From Dipteris shenzhenensis (lineage: Eukaryota > Polypodiophyta > Polypodiopsida > Gleicheniales): a stretch of DNA of 64,000 nucleotides. The position numbers were made by a program, and so were the translations under genes. Below the pieces are notes generated by a model. That model ran no database searches, was not told the DNA's origin, and saw only the letters and a list, made by a program, of their open reading frames with translations. The stretch is taken from the NCBI GenBank assembly GCA_047967505.1, contig CM106540.1; one strand, written 5' to 3'. Below, piece by piece: positions 44,368-55,711 of this stretch (within the stretch, counting starts at the first letter, position 1; each line of letters begins with the position of its first letter).

Positions 44368-45990
44368 CCTGCCTTCATTCTACAAAGACGTTCATACTAG
44401 TGTCTATTTGCCTTGAACCTAGATGCAACGACCATACTAGTGTCTATTTACCTTGAACCTGGATGCAACGACATCTTCTTGCCTTCATTCTGCAAAAACG
44501 TCCATACTAGTGTCACGCTGAGTGTTTGTATGGATGGAAACATCCTTCATTGATGTCAAAATTTGGATGTCATAATACTAGGAGAGAACCAAATCCTTTT
44601 TGTTTTAAAACAATGTACATATGTTGTAGTAATCGATAATTATGTATGTGAGAGATTGGCTTTTATACATTTCCTCTACTATGTCTAAGTGGTAAACCTC
44701 TAAAAGCCTTGTGATACTATCCAAAAGGATTCCATCAAAGCTACTTGATGAAGAGACTCCACAAAGGAATGATGGATATTTTAAAGGTGTTGATGGAGCT
44801 TTGGCTACCTTTGTTCACTATTGAATTTTAGCTATGTCAGCCTATACATGTGTTGAACTTGTGGCACAATCAATAATCCTCCCCATCCAATGCTAAAAAA
44901 GGTCATCAAATTAATTTAATTTTGACACTGTGTTCTAATGAGGGCCATGTTTATCTAGGAAACCAACTTAAATTGCTAACCAATAGCTGAGCTAATTGCA
45001 AACATTGTGAAAAACAAGACAACCCAAAAAACTATTTGGTTGTCTCATTTGCACATTCTAAGACATAATATCTATCATCGCTTCAAAGCCTTGAAGGCTC
45101 ACAGAAAAGAAAAGAAAACAAAATCACCGAGAAAAAGTCTTTGAATTCTGGCAAAATTTGTGAATTGTGAGATCACATCAGGGTGATCAAAGAAAAAATC
45201 AATTGATGCCTTCATAATGAGTGGCATATAAAAATACAGGCACCGCACAATAAAATTTGCACATTGATTTATGAATTTCTTTTCCATCAGGAAAAAAAAA
45301 TGTGGCAACATAAACAATAACAGTAACACAAGGATGCAAAATCTCTCCTCCATCAAAGAGGTATCTATGTCATGCATTTGACTCATGCTTCAGTGCCAGG
45401 TGATCACACTTAATTTGGCGACGTATGGAAGCTAGAAATGTCATGAACAGTCTGGTCTTTTCACCTGCTTGTGAGCCATATATGGAAGCCAGAAATGGCA
45501 CAAACATTGAAGAATGCACATCATGGTGGATACAGATATAAGAAACGACATCTTATTGTGAGTGAAAAGACTTCTCAAAAGCATGTTGACCAGTCCCAAA
45601 GATCGACAGTTACTAGATAAGGATGCAAACACCATTCCCAAAAAAAAACAAATGGTGCTGGGCATGGGATTAGGGATGCTACAGCAAGATAACGATTCAC
45701 AAAAGCCAAGCAAATTCCGTGTTTAGCATTTTGAAGATGCAATTCTCCTTTCTGGTTCCGATAGGTTCGCTGCCACTGGACAATACAGGACCCTTATTTA
45801 GTGACTCTCTTGAATGCTAACTTAAAACAAAAAACTGAGTATGCTTGGTCTTAGCTAGGTTCCATTTCTTGATACTTTCCCTGTATGTTGAACAGAATTT
45901 AGCCACTCCCTTTGATATACCTCGACATTAAAAATTGGCATCAACAATTTTAAGACCAAACAAATACAATTACGTCTTTGGATGGACCTT
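44368..45990. other. Anonymous sequence downstream of SEC23
   Basis: No supported gene. CATACTAGTGTCTATTTGCCTTGAACC is followed by a near copy at about 44390-44520 (short tandem repeat). Minus frames at 45099-45386 and 45441-45713 show no family motif. Confidence 0.4.
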
Positions 45991-46099
45991 CCTCAGCTTC
46001 TCCCATGTGCTCTTCCTCAACTCAGAAATGTTTGTAATGACTGACCAAAATTGGTCCACAACCCAGCAAAGGTGCTAGAATAAATAGGCAAGTCAAATA

Positions 46100-46528
46100 G
46101 ATACAAAAAGTCTTCTGCCACTCTGCAGATGAAGCAAAACTGAGGTTGAATTAATGAATGTGCAATATGGAACAGGACATCTCACAGCACTTTGGCAACA
46201 TAGCGCACACACTAGAAAAAAATTTATACAGTACTAAGCTTTCCCAAAAACCATCAGTTTGTACAATCCAAAATGTAATTTTGAATTCAACAAATATTAA
46301 CATACTCAACTACAGACAAACCCTTTAGGAGGGCATTCAGTGTGGCTTCTCTTTTTTACATCTTCAAAATTTATACATGGCCTGTCTCAAGAAAAAACAA
46401 GCTACAATATGAAAGCCCAAGAACTGGGTATAAAATTTGCTTCTAGCATTCAAGTGTAATTCTTTGTTTCTAGCTACTAAGACAAGGAGGTTTACTTAGA
46501 CTCCGCAATGACATTATGGCAGAACTGT
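46100..46528 (-). other. Probable SEC23 3' UTR
   Basis: Sequence directly after the SEC23 stop on the minus strand, AT-rich and without frames. No canonical AATAAA was noted, so the poly(A) site is not placed. Confidence 0.35.
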
Positions 46529-48208
46529 TCATAGATAGCCATCCTTCACTGCAAGTTCCTGTAGGTGATCAATGAAAACTTGCAAGCTTACATCATCTGT
46601 AAAAATCAATTCAGAATCCCCAACATACTCACTCTTGTAAGTCACCGAAGGATTCAGCTTAGCCAATAAGAATCTAGCCTGGCTACTATGTTGATCACAC
46701 TCAATAAACTTGGGCAAAGGGTTCCGCTCTGTGAGTAGTGACTGTGCATCTTGAACAGGGGCCTCCAAAAGTTTATTGAAAATAGCATGGTCGGGATCCT
46801 TGTGATACCCAAGCTTTCTCCACTGTGCAATCATCGATCCATAATGGACAACTACAAAGAAGTAGGCATCAAAGAGAAGGATGCAATTTGGCTTGATAGA
46901 ACTAACATCAAGGAGGACTGGCATTGGAGGCCCATCATAGGAGTAAGAAAACAATGTGGGTTGTATCATAATGCCAGTTCCCACCACACCCTCACGATTC
47001 AGCATTAATCTGAAAAAGGCAGTTTCGTCTGGTGTATTATTGCTAACTTGGAGGAACTGTGAACGCCGTAGGTAAAAAATCAACGGCGGAAACAGTGAAA
47101 GATTGGAAGAGAGCCGAAAGGATTCAGGAACTTCTTTGTTGTAGTCCCCAAACTTGGATGCAAACCTGATCAGCATACGGTCTAGCCATGTTATAACTTC
47201 TACAACATCCTCCCTGGCTGCCTTGTCCACTGCGAGTCTGGAAACAATTGCAGCAGCTGCCTCTTGGTCAAACCCTGCTGCAAGATCTTGCATTTGGGAA
47301 CCATTAACCCACCGCCTTGCTGAAGTAGTTACACGTGCACGAATCTGTCCATTGCTATGCTGATATTTTGTAATAAATTGGACAAAAAAAGCAGTCCCAG
47401 GCTGTGGAGCATTTGCTGGACGACTAGCCACCTCAAAAAAGAAGGCTATACAGGTTTTGTCTGTTAGAGTGCACATCTTCCACATACTCGTTCCCCCAAT
47501 TCCAACTTGATTATCACTTACAAATGTAGTCTTCATATTCAAAGATGAGCAGGGCCCAAGAGCTCCCGAGACTTTCACTTTTTGAGTGGTTATCACTTCC
47601 AAAGTTGCATTGAAATACATCTTTAAGTGGCCATCTGCATCGTGAGCAAAAAGCCGCTGTAAGGACTTCTTAAATTGATCCGACTCAAAAGTTTCAGCCA
47701 ACACTATATATCCGCCTGAGCTCTCAACAGCTGATTTGGCCTCATGTACACCTACCTGATCCAGACAACATGCAAAAATATCCAAGATGAGCCCGTTGGT
47801 GACCAAACTCTCCTCTAAGCTTTTATAGAACTTGCATGCCTTTCTGTAGTGCCTGGCACTATTCTTCACTAAGTCCTTATGGGTACGCATGTTGTCTTCA
47901 AGATCTGTGTCCACAACCATTCCTGGTCCTATCGTTGCAGGGCCTCCAACAAAGAGCATTAGTCGTGCTCCTACATTGGGCACACGACCCTCCATCAAAG
48001 CTGCAGCTACAGCCAAAGCAGCTCCAGTAGCTCTGTCAGGCCTGTGTTTGGAATCTACATCAGCAGGATTGAGTTGTAACTCCTCTAGAGTAGCTGTAAT
48101 GTAGAAATCGCAATCAGAAACAGGGACCAAAAAGCGATCAATCCCTCCTTGACTCACACCAGAAGCCTTTTGTGGACGTTTAGGTGATATGCACAACAGC
48201 TCTTGGAT
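46529..48208 (-). CDS. SEC23: SEC23, COPII coat GTPase-activating subunit: last exon
   Basis: 1680 bases, 559 codons plus TGA, uninterrupted. The exon begins after a CAG acceptor (48211-48209) with IQELLCISP. Regions in order: trunk (RFLVPVSDCDFYITATLEEL, VGGPATIGPGMV, GYIVLAETFESDQFKKSLQ), beta-sandwich (GALGPCSSLNMKTTFVSD), helical part (ARRWVNGSQMQDLAAGFDQE) and gelsolin-like end (NCILLFDAYFFVVVHYGSMIAQWRKLGYH, SQARFLLAKLNPS). Sec23 pairs with Sec24, binds Sar1-GTP at ER exit sites and speeds its GTP hydrolysis during vesicle budding. The first ~200 residues, with the zinc finger and the start codon, must lie in upstream exons; none is found up to base 64000. This implies a >15-kb intron full of transposons or a gene fragment. 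Confidence 0.93.
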   Translation of the reverse strand: MQELLCISPKRPQKASGVSQGGIDRFLVPVSDCDFYITATLEELQLNPADVDSKHRPDRATGAALAVAAALMEGRVPNVGARLMLFVGGPATIGPGMVVDTDLEDNMRTHKDLVKNSARHYRKACKFYKSLEESLVTNGLILDIFACCLDQVGVHEAKSAVESSGGYIVLAETFESDQFKKSLQRLFAHDADGHLKMYFNATLEVITTQKVKVSGALGPCSSLNMKTTFVSDNQVGIGGTSMWKMCTLTDKTCIAFFFEVASRPANAPQPGTAFFVQFITKYQHSNGQIRARVTTSARRWVNGSQMQDLAAGFDQEAAAAIVSRLAVDKAAREDVVEVITWLDRMLIRFASKFGDYNKEVPESFRLSSNLSLFPPLIFYLRRSQFLQVSNNTPDETAFFRLMLNREGVVGTGIMIQPTLFSYSYDGPPMPVLLDVSSIKPNCILLFDAYFFVVVHYGSMIAQWRKLGYHKDPDHAIFNKLLEAPVQDAQSLLTERNPLPKFIECDQHSSQARFLLAKLNPSVTYKSEYVGDSELIFTDDVSLQVFIDHLQELAVKDGYL

Positions 48209-48211
48209 CTG

Positions 48212-48845
48212 CCATTGTGAGAAAGGACAGACTTAGCGAAAGGAGTTATAGCTTAAGCTGAACATTAGCTAAAGGAGTCCATGCTGATCACTGGTCAGTT
48301 ATCAACCATAGCTTAAGATGAACATTAAGTAAGACTGAACTTATCTAAGATATCCTGCTTACTCTGAGGAATATTAACAAAACAAAGAATTACTTTTGAT
48401 TTAAATACATGCGTAAATCCCCTCTTTTCCATGCTTTTGATTTGAATGCAAGCATGAGTCCACCATGCACCATAAGTCCTATGCCTTTGAAGGCATTGTT
48501 CTAGGGGCTAGTGAGGCCTTTGGCTTTAAATCCCACTAGTTAAACATTCTCTTCCACATTATTCAACCAGCCTACTTTCTTCAAGTCAGCCAACCTGAAC
48601 TTTGATTGACAGTGCACTTGTGTAGTTTGGCGATCAAGCTCTCTTAACCTTCGGTTAGTAGAAGATCTAGTGAGCAAAAGAGTCTTATTAGAGAGTCATA
48701 TGGGATGCATGACACTAGTTCTATGTGCTAGTCTAATACATGATAGTCGTGTGTGTCGAGTCAAAATGACTCTGCAAAGGAGCAGCCCACATTTGTGGAG
48801 TCATGAGGACTTTGACGGTCAAGTAATCGAGCCAATTGTGGTGGC
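48212..48845. other. SEC23 intron or flank, nothing recognised
   Basis: Begins at the acceptor of the SEC23 exon. No coding motif. Open frames at 48.7-49.3 kb are G-rich low complexity. Confidence 0.4.
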
Positions 48846-49994
48846 TGTGTTGGAAAGGTCACCTCCCCATCTGTAAGCCCCCCATATGAGGAGAGCATGG
48901 GGGGGGGAGGGAGACCTAGGGCAAGAGTTGCCACATGGGCATCTATGTGGGCAGCATGCCCAGAGGAAAGAACATGGAGAGGGGGCTGCCACATGGGCAG
49001 TACCTCACAGGAAAAGAGAGAAAGGGGCTGCCACATGGACAGCATCATGGCTGTCATGTGGGCAGCACATGGAGAGGGGACAGCCATCTGGGAGTATAGA
49101 TCAGCACCATGGATAAGGCGACTGGCAGAAGCAGATCCACGAGCAGATCAGTGGCGATTTGGAGCTCCAAACAGAGGCAAGGAGTGGCTGTATGAAGGCA
49201 GCACATGGCGGGGTACTTCACCATCAAAGGCACACATGTGCACGGCAGGTGTGGGGCCTGCACAAGGGCTTATTGATGGCAGGACAGCAGCAGCAGCCCA
49301 AAAGGGCCTGGTTTGGGCCCTTATATAGGGCTGGTTGAGCCAGCCAACCAGGCCGACCAGCAGGTCGGCTGGTTAGGGTTGGGCCAGCCAACCAAGTCGG
49401 CCAGAGGGGGTCGGTTCATCGCCCTGTTGGGTTGGCCATTTCTCAGGGCCCTTTGGGCCTATAAAAGGGGGCACTTGGGCCTCCATTACTCATCACTTGG
49501 AGAAGCAGAAAAGCCCTATCAGAAAGGAGCAGCAGGGAGCTTGTCTTAAGCCTCATCATTGGAGGAGAAGAGAGCATACAGTAGCTGCAGGCTTAGCTGG
49601 GGGTGCTGCCCACCTAGGCTGGTGCAAAGACAGCAAGGTGGAAGGGATCTGGACGGAAAGTCTACTTACGTTCAAGGTGGAGCACGTGGGCTTGAGTCTA
49701 TCGATAGCTGGCAGATAGGAGGAGGACCTTGTGGTAAGATCAGAGGACCACACCATTGGTGGGACTCTGGATCTCTCTCTTTTGTATTGTGTCCATAGCT
49801 TCGGACAGACATATATTATTTTGGTGGTTTCTCTATCTGGCTGGTTCATAGTCTATTGATAAGTCTGCACATCTTCCCTATCCACATAAGTTTAAGAAGT
49901 TTGTGATTCCACACCCCACACCACACTGTGTGAGCTCCTGGGCTATTCTATCAGTCTTCCGCTGTGCGTACCCTCTGTTGGTCGATTTCTAACA
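48846..49994 (+). repeat. Candidate long LTR
   Basis: Starts TGTTGGAAAGG and ends CGATTTCTAACA, near-inverse termini of LTR type. A TATAAAAG box lies at 49460-49467. Upstream, imperfect GGCTGCCACATGGGCAG units (48930-49080) and GGTCGGCTGGTTAGG / GGCCAGCCAACC units (49330-49410) are repeated. No matching second LTR in direct orientation and no clear target duplication. Confidence 0.4.
49460..49467 (+). promoter_or_regulatory. TATA box of the candidate LTR
   Basis: TATAAAAG in GGGCCTATAAAAGGGGGC, inside the candidate LTR, about 535 bases from its 3' end. Confidence 0.45.
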
Positions 49995-50515
49995 ACCTGC
50001 AGCAGTAGAGACACACAACAGCATTTGCATTTCTCCATACAGATGAAGATTGATTGTGTGTGAAAAGTACTTAGGAGTGCAACAAGCTCTGTAGGGCTGA
50101 GCGTTGTCTTTGTTTAGCTTGATACAACTGTCATGATCATTGTATGTGTAAATGTTAGAAATCGACCAATAGAGGGTATGCACAACGGAAGACTAATAGA
50201 ATAGCCCAGGAGCTCACACAGTGACTGTAGTGGGTGGAATCACAAACTTCTTAACTAAATGTGCTTCACATAGATGTATTGTACCGACTACAGTGAACCA
50301 TGCCAAATATAGAATCCACCAAAAGAACATATTTCTGTCCAAAACTATGGACACAGTACAAAAGATAGATCCAGAGTCTCACCAAGATGATGTGGTCCTT
50401 TGATCTTACCAAAATGATCTTCTACTATCTACTCGTACGTCTAGATCTTGCAGCCCGCGTGCTCCACCTTGAGCGCATGTAGACTTTTCATTCGAAGATC
50501 TCAACTCCTTTGTCA
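49645..50515. repeat. Large imperfect palindrome (two ~350-bp arms)
   Basis: Arm 1 (49645-49994) and arm 2 (50153-50515) are inverted copies. Arm 1 ends GGTCGATTTCTAACA and arm 2 starts TGTTAGAAATCGACC. Both carry the blocks CTCTGATCTTACC / GATCTTACCA, GGAGCTCACACAG and GCTCCACCTTGA. The spacer is 158 bp. Arms differ by scattered substitutions and small indels. Confidence 0.9.
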
Positions 50516-50524
50516 CCACAATGT

Positions 50525-50815
50525 AAATATCCTAAGTCAAAGTACATTTGACCATTTCTTTGATCACAATTAAAAAAATTTCCATCTAGGTTAATTGTGG
50601 TCAAAAGAGTTCTATTGGTCAAAGAATTGACTACGGTCAAAGATACTTGACTTCAGTCAAGTAAGCCTGATTTCAGTTAGGAAGACTTGGTTTATACCAA
50701 GAAGGTTATTGCGGTTAACCAAGATGTGTTCGGTTGGAGAGACTTGACTATAATTAAGGCGCCTCGACCCTTGGTCAAAGCCCCTTAATTATGATCAAGA
50801 GCGTTGACTCCGGTC
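50525..50815. promoter_or_regulatory. TTGAC-rich block (W-box-like cluster)
   Basis: At least twelve TTGAC(C/T) cores on both strands within ~290 bases (for example TTGACC, GGTCAA, TTGACT). This is the core bound by plant WRKY factors. Whether it belongs to the neighbouring gypsy LTR is not known. Confidence 0.5.
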
Positions 50816-50860
50816 AACCAGAGAATAAATATATTTATATATTTGTTATGTGTGCACATG

Positions 50861-51329
50861 TGTTTAGTGGGGACACCCACCGTGACTAGAATTAGTCCAC
50901 AGTGTATTATTTGCATGCAAAGCGCTAACAATTAATGGATGCCATGGTGGTGCTCTTTAATTAATTGTTGTAGGTACTAGGAAGGGCTATTTTTTCCAAG
51001 CGCTATAGAGCCTAATAAGCATCTAGGAGGCTGTTCGCGTGACCAAGTGCTTCGAAGACTCCAGAGTTGCCCTTAGTGGCATGTAATTAGAAAAGTAATG
51101 TAGAATTTGACAAGTGGCTTGTTGCCAAGAAAGAGAGCCTAAGAGCTCATGTAATTTGATTCACGTTTTGGAATTTTGTCTTAGCAGCTTCACGCTGAAC
51201 TCTTGTACTTAGTTTTCTCCTTATGAATAAAAACCTTCGGGGGTCCAGCCTGACGGGAGAGAAGGAGAGCAAGAGAAAGTATTTTGTGGGTGCAAAGAGC
51301 ATGGCGTTTTTTTTGCCATCGAGGTTGCA
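50861..51329 (+). repeat. Gypsy 5' LTR (limits approximate)
   Basis: Ends GAGGTTGCA before the primer site. The start TGTTTAGTGGGG is a best guess. AATAAA-type CTTATGAATAAAAACC at ~51220 fits a poly(A) signal in R. Confidence 0.5.
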
Positions 51330-51330
51330 T

Positions 51331-51342
51331 TGGTATCAGAGC
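51331..51342 (+). other. Primer-binding site, initiator Met tRNA
   Basis: TGGTATCAGAGC one base after the presumed LTR end. Confidence 0.82.
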
Positions 51343-51917
51343 CAAGGCTCAAAGTCTTTCCAGGCTTTGACGATCTGGCTAGAGTTGTTAGTGATGTGCA
51401 AACTCCCTGGAGCGTCAACTGATTGACCGAGATTCAAATTGCGAGCTGAAGGCAAAAGATAGAGGCTGTGACGAACGTCCAGATTGAAAGGCAAGCGGGG
51501 TTTTAAAGCTGGCAAGGGAGAACAAAGTATGGTGAAGCGGCTCCGTGAACATATGGATAACTGACGAATGAAATAGGGGGCTCAATACACAGGAACAGCC
51601 AGTCGGATTCACTGAGCACCACCTTCGTTCAGTTCTTCGAGTTCTAGCGATAAGAAATTCGTCAGAGGTGTCATTATGAAGGCGAAATGGAAAGCTCTTT
51701 GAGGCAGGAAGATAACATAAAGAACATGACAAAGGGTTTGTCCAACGCCTTCCGCCGTCTGTCTCTGGGTTGCAGTCAAGCTCGACAGCTGGCAAGCCTT
51801 CCACTCCTCAACTCTGTCGTCGATTCTTTGCAGGCACTAGGCATTGCTGAAGGGAACAGGGCGCCGGCGCGATGCACGACACTGACCAGCCAGCCAAGGT
51901 TTGGAACCTTGGGCTTT

Positions 51918-52250
51918 CGATGACGTGGCAGCCAAGCTGATGTGGCACTGACACGTGCGAGCTGACGTGGCGGTGTACAGTTCAGACGCTGACATGGCAG
52001 TACACAAGGCAGCCAGATCAGATGCTGATGTGGCACTGACACGTGGCAGACATGTGGCTGAGGTGGCAGACCTGAGGTTAAGCTAATCTAACTTTGGTTA
52101 GTGGACTGGTTAGAGGTCTAGTTAATTTGACCCAACCAAACTAGTCTGGTCACTGTGACCAGTCTAGTTAGTCTAGTTGCAGACTAACCAAACCAGAACC
52201 AGTCAGTCTGGTTAGTGTAACTGGCAGTTACCCATCCAGTTACGGTCCCC
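51918..52250 (+). repeat. Leader repeats TGACGTGGC and GGTTAGTCTAGTTA
   Basis: 51918-52075 repeats TGACGTGGC / TGATGTGGCACTGACACGTG about eight times with variation. 52080-52250 repeats CTGGTTAG / CTAGTTAG / AACCAG words on both strands. No coding sense. Confidence 0.75.
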
Positions 52251-52577
52251 CCCAAAAAAAAAGACAGTTGCAGAGACTGTTTCTGCCAACAGTTTTCACC
52301 CACCTGAAAGAGTATTTACTGTCAGAAAAAGCAGAAATCAGAGAAAATCAGAGATTTGCAGAAAAAGAATATGCATGCCTTTGAGCAGTGAAAAGAGGGA
52401 AAAACAAATGCTTTTTGAAGTCATTTGCAGCAGCCAGAAAAGGGGCGCACAGCTTTGAGTTTTTGCCTTGAGTTGACAGCTCGGCACTGGCATAAGTTGT
52501 GAATGCAAGACACCTCTTGTTGAGGTAATTTTCTCTTTGAAAAGCAAAGGCTGCGTGCACCAGTTGCATACACAGTG

Positions 52578-53721
52578 TGTGAGAAACTTGCAAATCTCAG
52601 ACAAGTTGCAAGAAAATGGCTCAATCACCTATCCAGTGGGATTCACAAGATAGGGATGCACATCCAAGACAGAGAAGTGTGGCAAAATCAGCAAGAATTT
52701 GAGCAGATGGTACGCATTCGTATGCAAGAGATGGAAAATCTCAGAAGGGATCCAAGAGCTCAGCATTTGTTTCAAGCAGAAACTATGCCTAATGCAACTT
52801 ATGATGTGCCAATGCCAGAGGCACACTCTCGTGTACAGCCCGAGAGAGGGATCTCATAGGGGACGGTCTCATAGCAAGAAGAGATCAAAGCATCATCACC
52901 GATCTCCAAGCCCTTCACCGTTGACAAATGCTCCAGCTACATTCAATAGAATGATGGATCGCATCTTCCGAAAGTATAGGCACTTCATGGGTACTTTCTT
53001 TGATGATATCCTAGTCTTTTCAAAGACAAAAGAAGAGCACAGGGAACATCTTGCTTTGGTGTTTCAAGAACTTCGAAATCATCAGCTTTTTGCCAATAGC
53101 AAGAAAAGTGAATTCTTTTTGGAAGAGATCCATTATCTAGGACACATAATATCCAAGAATGGGATACAGATGGATCCTGCAAAGATCCGAGCCATCCAAG
53201 AATCGCCTGCGCTGAAAACTGTGCATGAAGTCAATAGTTTTTTGGGACTTTGCTCCTATTACAGGCGATTCATCACGCATTTTGCTAATATTGCAGCTCC
53301 ACCACATGACCTTACCACGAAAAATGCAGCATTCACATGGGGAATGTCATAGAAGAAAGCATTCAATACACTGAAGGAGAAGTTGACTACAGAGCCTATT
53401 CTTGAAGTCCTGGATCTTTATCAACTTTTTGATGTTGATTGTGATGCCTGTGGAGAGTGTGTTGGGGCTGCATTACATTAGAATGGACATGTAGTAGCAT
53501 ACGAAAGCCGAAGATTGCGTGATGTTGAGAGATATCTGGGAATCTATGGAAAAGAATTGTTGGCTGTAGTTCATGCTGTGAATACATGGAAGCATTATCT
53601 CTTGGGTGCAGATTTTACTGTTAAAACAGATCACCAAAGTCTGAGATATTTCCTAACTCAAACAAAACTTTCCGAGAAGCATATGAAATGGGCAAATACG
53701 CTGTCAATGTATCATTGTTAG
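52578..53721 (+). pseudogene. Gypsy gag-RT-RNase H remnant
   Basis: A gag piece (frame to 52859; FEQMVRIRMQEMENLRRDP) is followed by a basic Ser/Pro stretch (SKKRSKHHHRSPSPSP) fused to RT at LTNAPATFNRMM. The RT keeps FFDDILVFSK (catalytic loop), LGHIISKNGIQMDP and FLGLCSYYRRF. A TAG at ~53350 is followed by RNase H words (DVDCDACGECVGAAL, YGKELLAVVHAVNTWKHYL, VKTDHQSLRYFL). RVADALSRRP lies beyond at ~53755. Confidence 0.85.
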
Positions 53722-54032
53722 ATTGTCTATACTTTAGGAGTTCAAAACAGAGTGGCAGATGCCTTGTCCCGAAGACCCCAAGTCAGCAATGTGACCATTG
53801 CTTATCATCAGGACCTGGAAGGCATGAGGGAGCAATATGATAATGATCCAGATTTTGGTGAGAAATGCAAGAGGGGCAGTCCACCAGTCACTTTTCCCTA
53901 AAAGATTTAATGAAAGATGACGGCCTATGCATCATCTAGGAGATAGAATCCCTCTTAGAGTTGATCCTTCTCGAGACCCTTGAAGGGGGCTCACTTTGCA
54001 AGAGGGTGGAGATTTTTGGGTTACCAGATTAG

Positions 54033-54260
54033 TGTCTTTGGTGCAGACAGATGGGTCACCTCGCCAGAGATTGCCCCCGTGGCCTCCCCCCCCTCCCCTG
54101 CAGAGTAGACATAGTCAGCAGGTCCGAGTTTAGCGTCCTCTCACATAGGAGCAACAAGAGTCTCAGACTCCATGGGTTACCCCCTAAGAAGGGGACTGGA
54201 CCCAAGTTCAAAAGAAAAAGAAACCAAGCAAGCAAGCCCGCAAGTGCTGCAAGCAGATGA
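54033..54260 (+). pseudogene. LINE ORF1 zinc knuckle segment
   Basis: Encodes CLWCRQMGHLARDCPRG, a CCHC knuckle (C-x2-C-x4-H-x4-C), followed by a Lys/Arg-rich tail (KKGTGPKFKRKRNQ). It is the presumed RNA-binding part of ORF1; most of ORF1 is not visible. Confidence 0.6.
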
Positions 54261-54524
54261 CCAATCGCAAAGTGAGGGATAGGGTTGACCGAGAGGCCTC
54301 GAAGGAGGAACATTAGGAGCCACCTCCCTTAACCGCAGGGGCCACTGCCCATCCAGAAGATCCTCTAGCTTCGAAGGCTCAACCTCCGCACCCACCCTTG
54401 CAACAGCAGCAAGCCTCAGGAGCTGCAGCAGGCAGAAGCCATAGATGCTAGCTTGACGGCGGCTACAGAGGAGCGCATCCAAGGCCCAGCGAGCTTGATC
54501 AACAGGGGGGCCTGAGGTCATCCT

Positions 54525-54690
54525 TATCGCTCCCCCTCCCCCTCCAGACCCCTCTCCCTCTTCCTTTCCACCTTCCCCTCTCCCTCCCCCCCCCCCTCAA
54601 CCCCTCTTCCTCACCACTCGCCCCCCTCCCTCTGACCCCTGCGTCCCTATCCCTCCCTCTCCCGCCGCCCCCCCCCCTACCTCAACAGCA
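54525..54690. repeat. Polypyrimidine C-rich tract
   Basis: Almost pure C/T with C runs up to 13. The opposite strand is G-rich and could form unusual structures. It lies in the ORF1/endonuclease gap of the LINE. Confidence 0.75.
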
Positions 54691-55023
54691 GGTTCTTCCG
54701 CCTCGACATCGTGCTAGCAAGCAAGGGAATGATGACGTCTCCTGCTTCCTCATCGCAGCAGTAGGTCCGCTCAGGGAGGGATCCTGCGGACGAGGCTCGT
54801 CCTTCCGGTCAGCAGCTCCCAACCTCCAGCCTGGGCGTCCCTTACCGCGGGACTTCTGGAGGTCAGGACCCTCAAATTATATGGAGATTCCGGACTCATA
54901 TCCTCTACCACTGGAGGTAACGCTCATGGTCCTTCAACCCGGGAAGGGGGGTTTGATCAGTGCAGTGGGATCTCAGACACACCTCGTTCGGAGATTTCAG
55001 CTTGCCTCCACAGGGTTGGAGAA

Positions 55024-55479
55024 GTGGTCCCCAGAGGTGTTCGATGCTATTTTGGGAAATCGAATCACATCATCATGGACAAGTGGATGGGGCCACAGGG
55101 ACTGGACCTTTGGTACGCCCATGGCGCGGAGGTGAACTTTCAATTGAGCTTCACGCGAGGAGTCGGTGTGTGGTTTGGCGACAAGAGTTATCAAATTGCC
55201 GCTAGAGGCAAAGGTGGAACACGCATACTTCTGGCCCCTCTACTCTATGTTGAGGATTGGGCCCTACACATAGGCGGATCTATCAGGATTCTCGCAGGTA
55301 CCACGATGTCACACCACTCTCTAGTGGTACTTCGCTCGGATCAGCCCCACCGAGGTCTCCCCCAAAAGGGAGTCTGCATTCCAGAGGATCTCCTACAGGA
55401 GGATGAGGAGATCCAACAGGTCATGGTAGGGATTTGGGAGCAGTTAGAGATGACTCCGTGCGAGGGTTGGGCTATGTGA
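55024..55479 (+). pseudogene. LINE endonuclease C-terminal part
   Basis: Ends with LLYVEDWALHIGGSIRIL, then TTMSHHSLVVLRSD, which aligns with the terminal S-D-H-x-P motif of LINE endonucleases, with the Asp replaced by His. The N-terminal catalytic motifs are absent. RT frames start ~230 bases later after a frame change. Confidence 0.5.
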
Positions 55480-55711
55480 GTGGCCGATGCGATTCAGAGT
55501 ATTAGTGAGGAGCTGCAAGCTCATGTCCTTAGGCGGAGGAGGACCCTTCAGGAGTGTAAGCGAGCTTTGAGGAGAGACCTCGCCATCCATCAAGACACTC
55601 AGGGAACAGGAGAGAAGAGACCTCGCCTCCATCGAGAGACTTAGGGAACAGGACCCAGGTTCCCAGTGGCTTAGTGACAGATTCGAGAGCGCTCGTCTTG
55701 AGCTTCAGGAC

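Larger units (their letters stand above)
50861..53930 (+). mobile_element. Ty3/gypsy element with large internal deletion, 3' truncated
   Basis: LTR to 51329, Met-tRNA primer site 51331-51342, repetitive leader, gag remnant (52578-52915), then RT from its second half, RNase H and little more. Gag is joined directly to RT at about 52920, so protease and the RT N-terminus are deleted. Several stops follow. The 3' end is lost where the LINE starts near 53990. Confidence 0.8.

Noticed and set aside
48886-49328. Open frames with repeated WAACP / CHMGS patterns
   Set aside because: They stem from GGCTGCCACATGGGCAG repeats in the candidate LTR; the two longest overlap in different frames.
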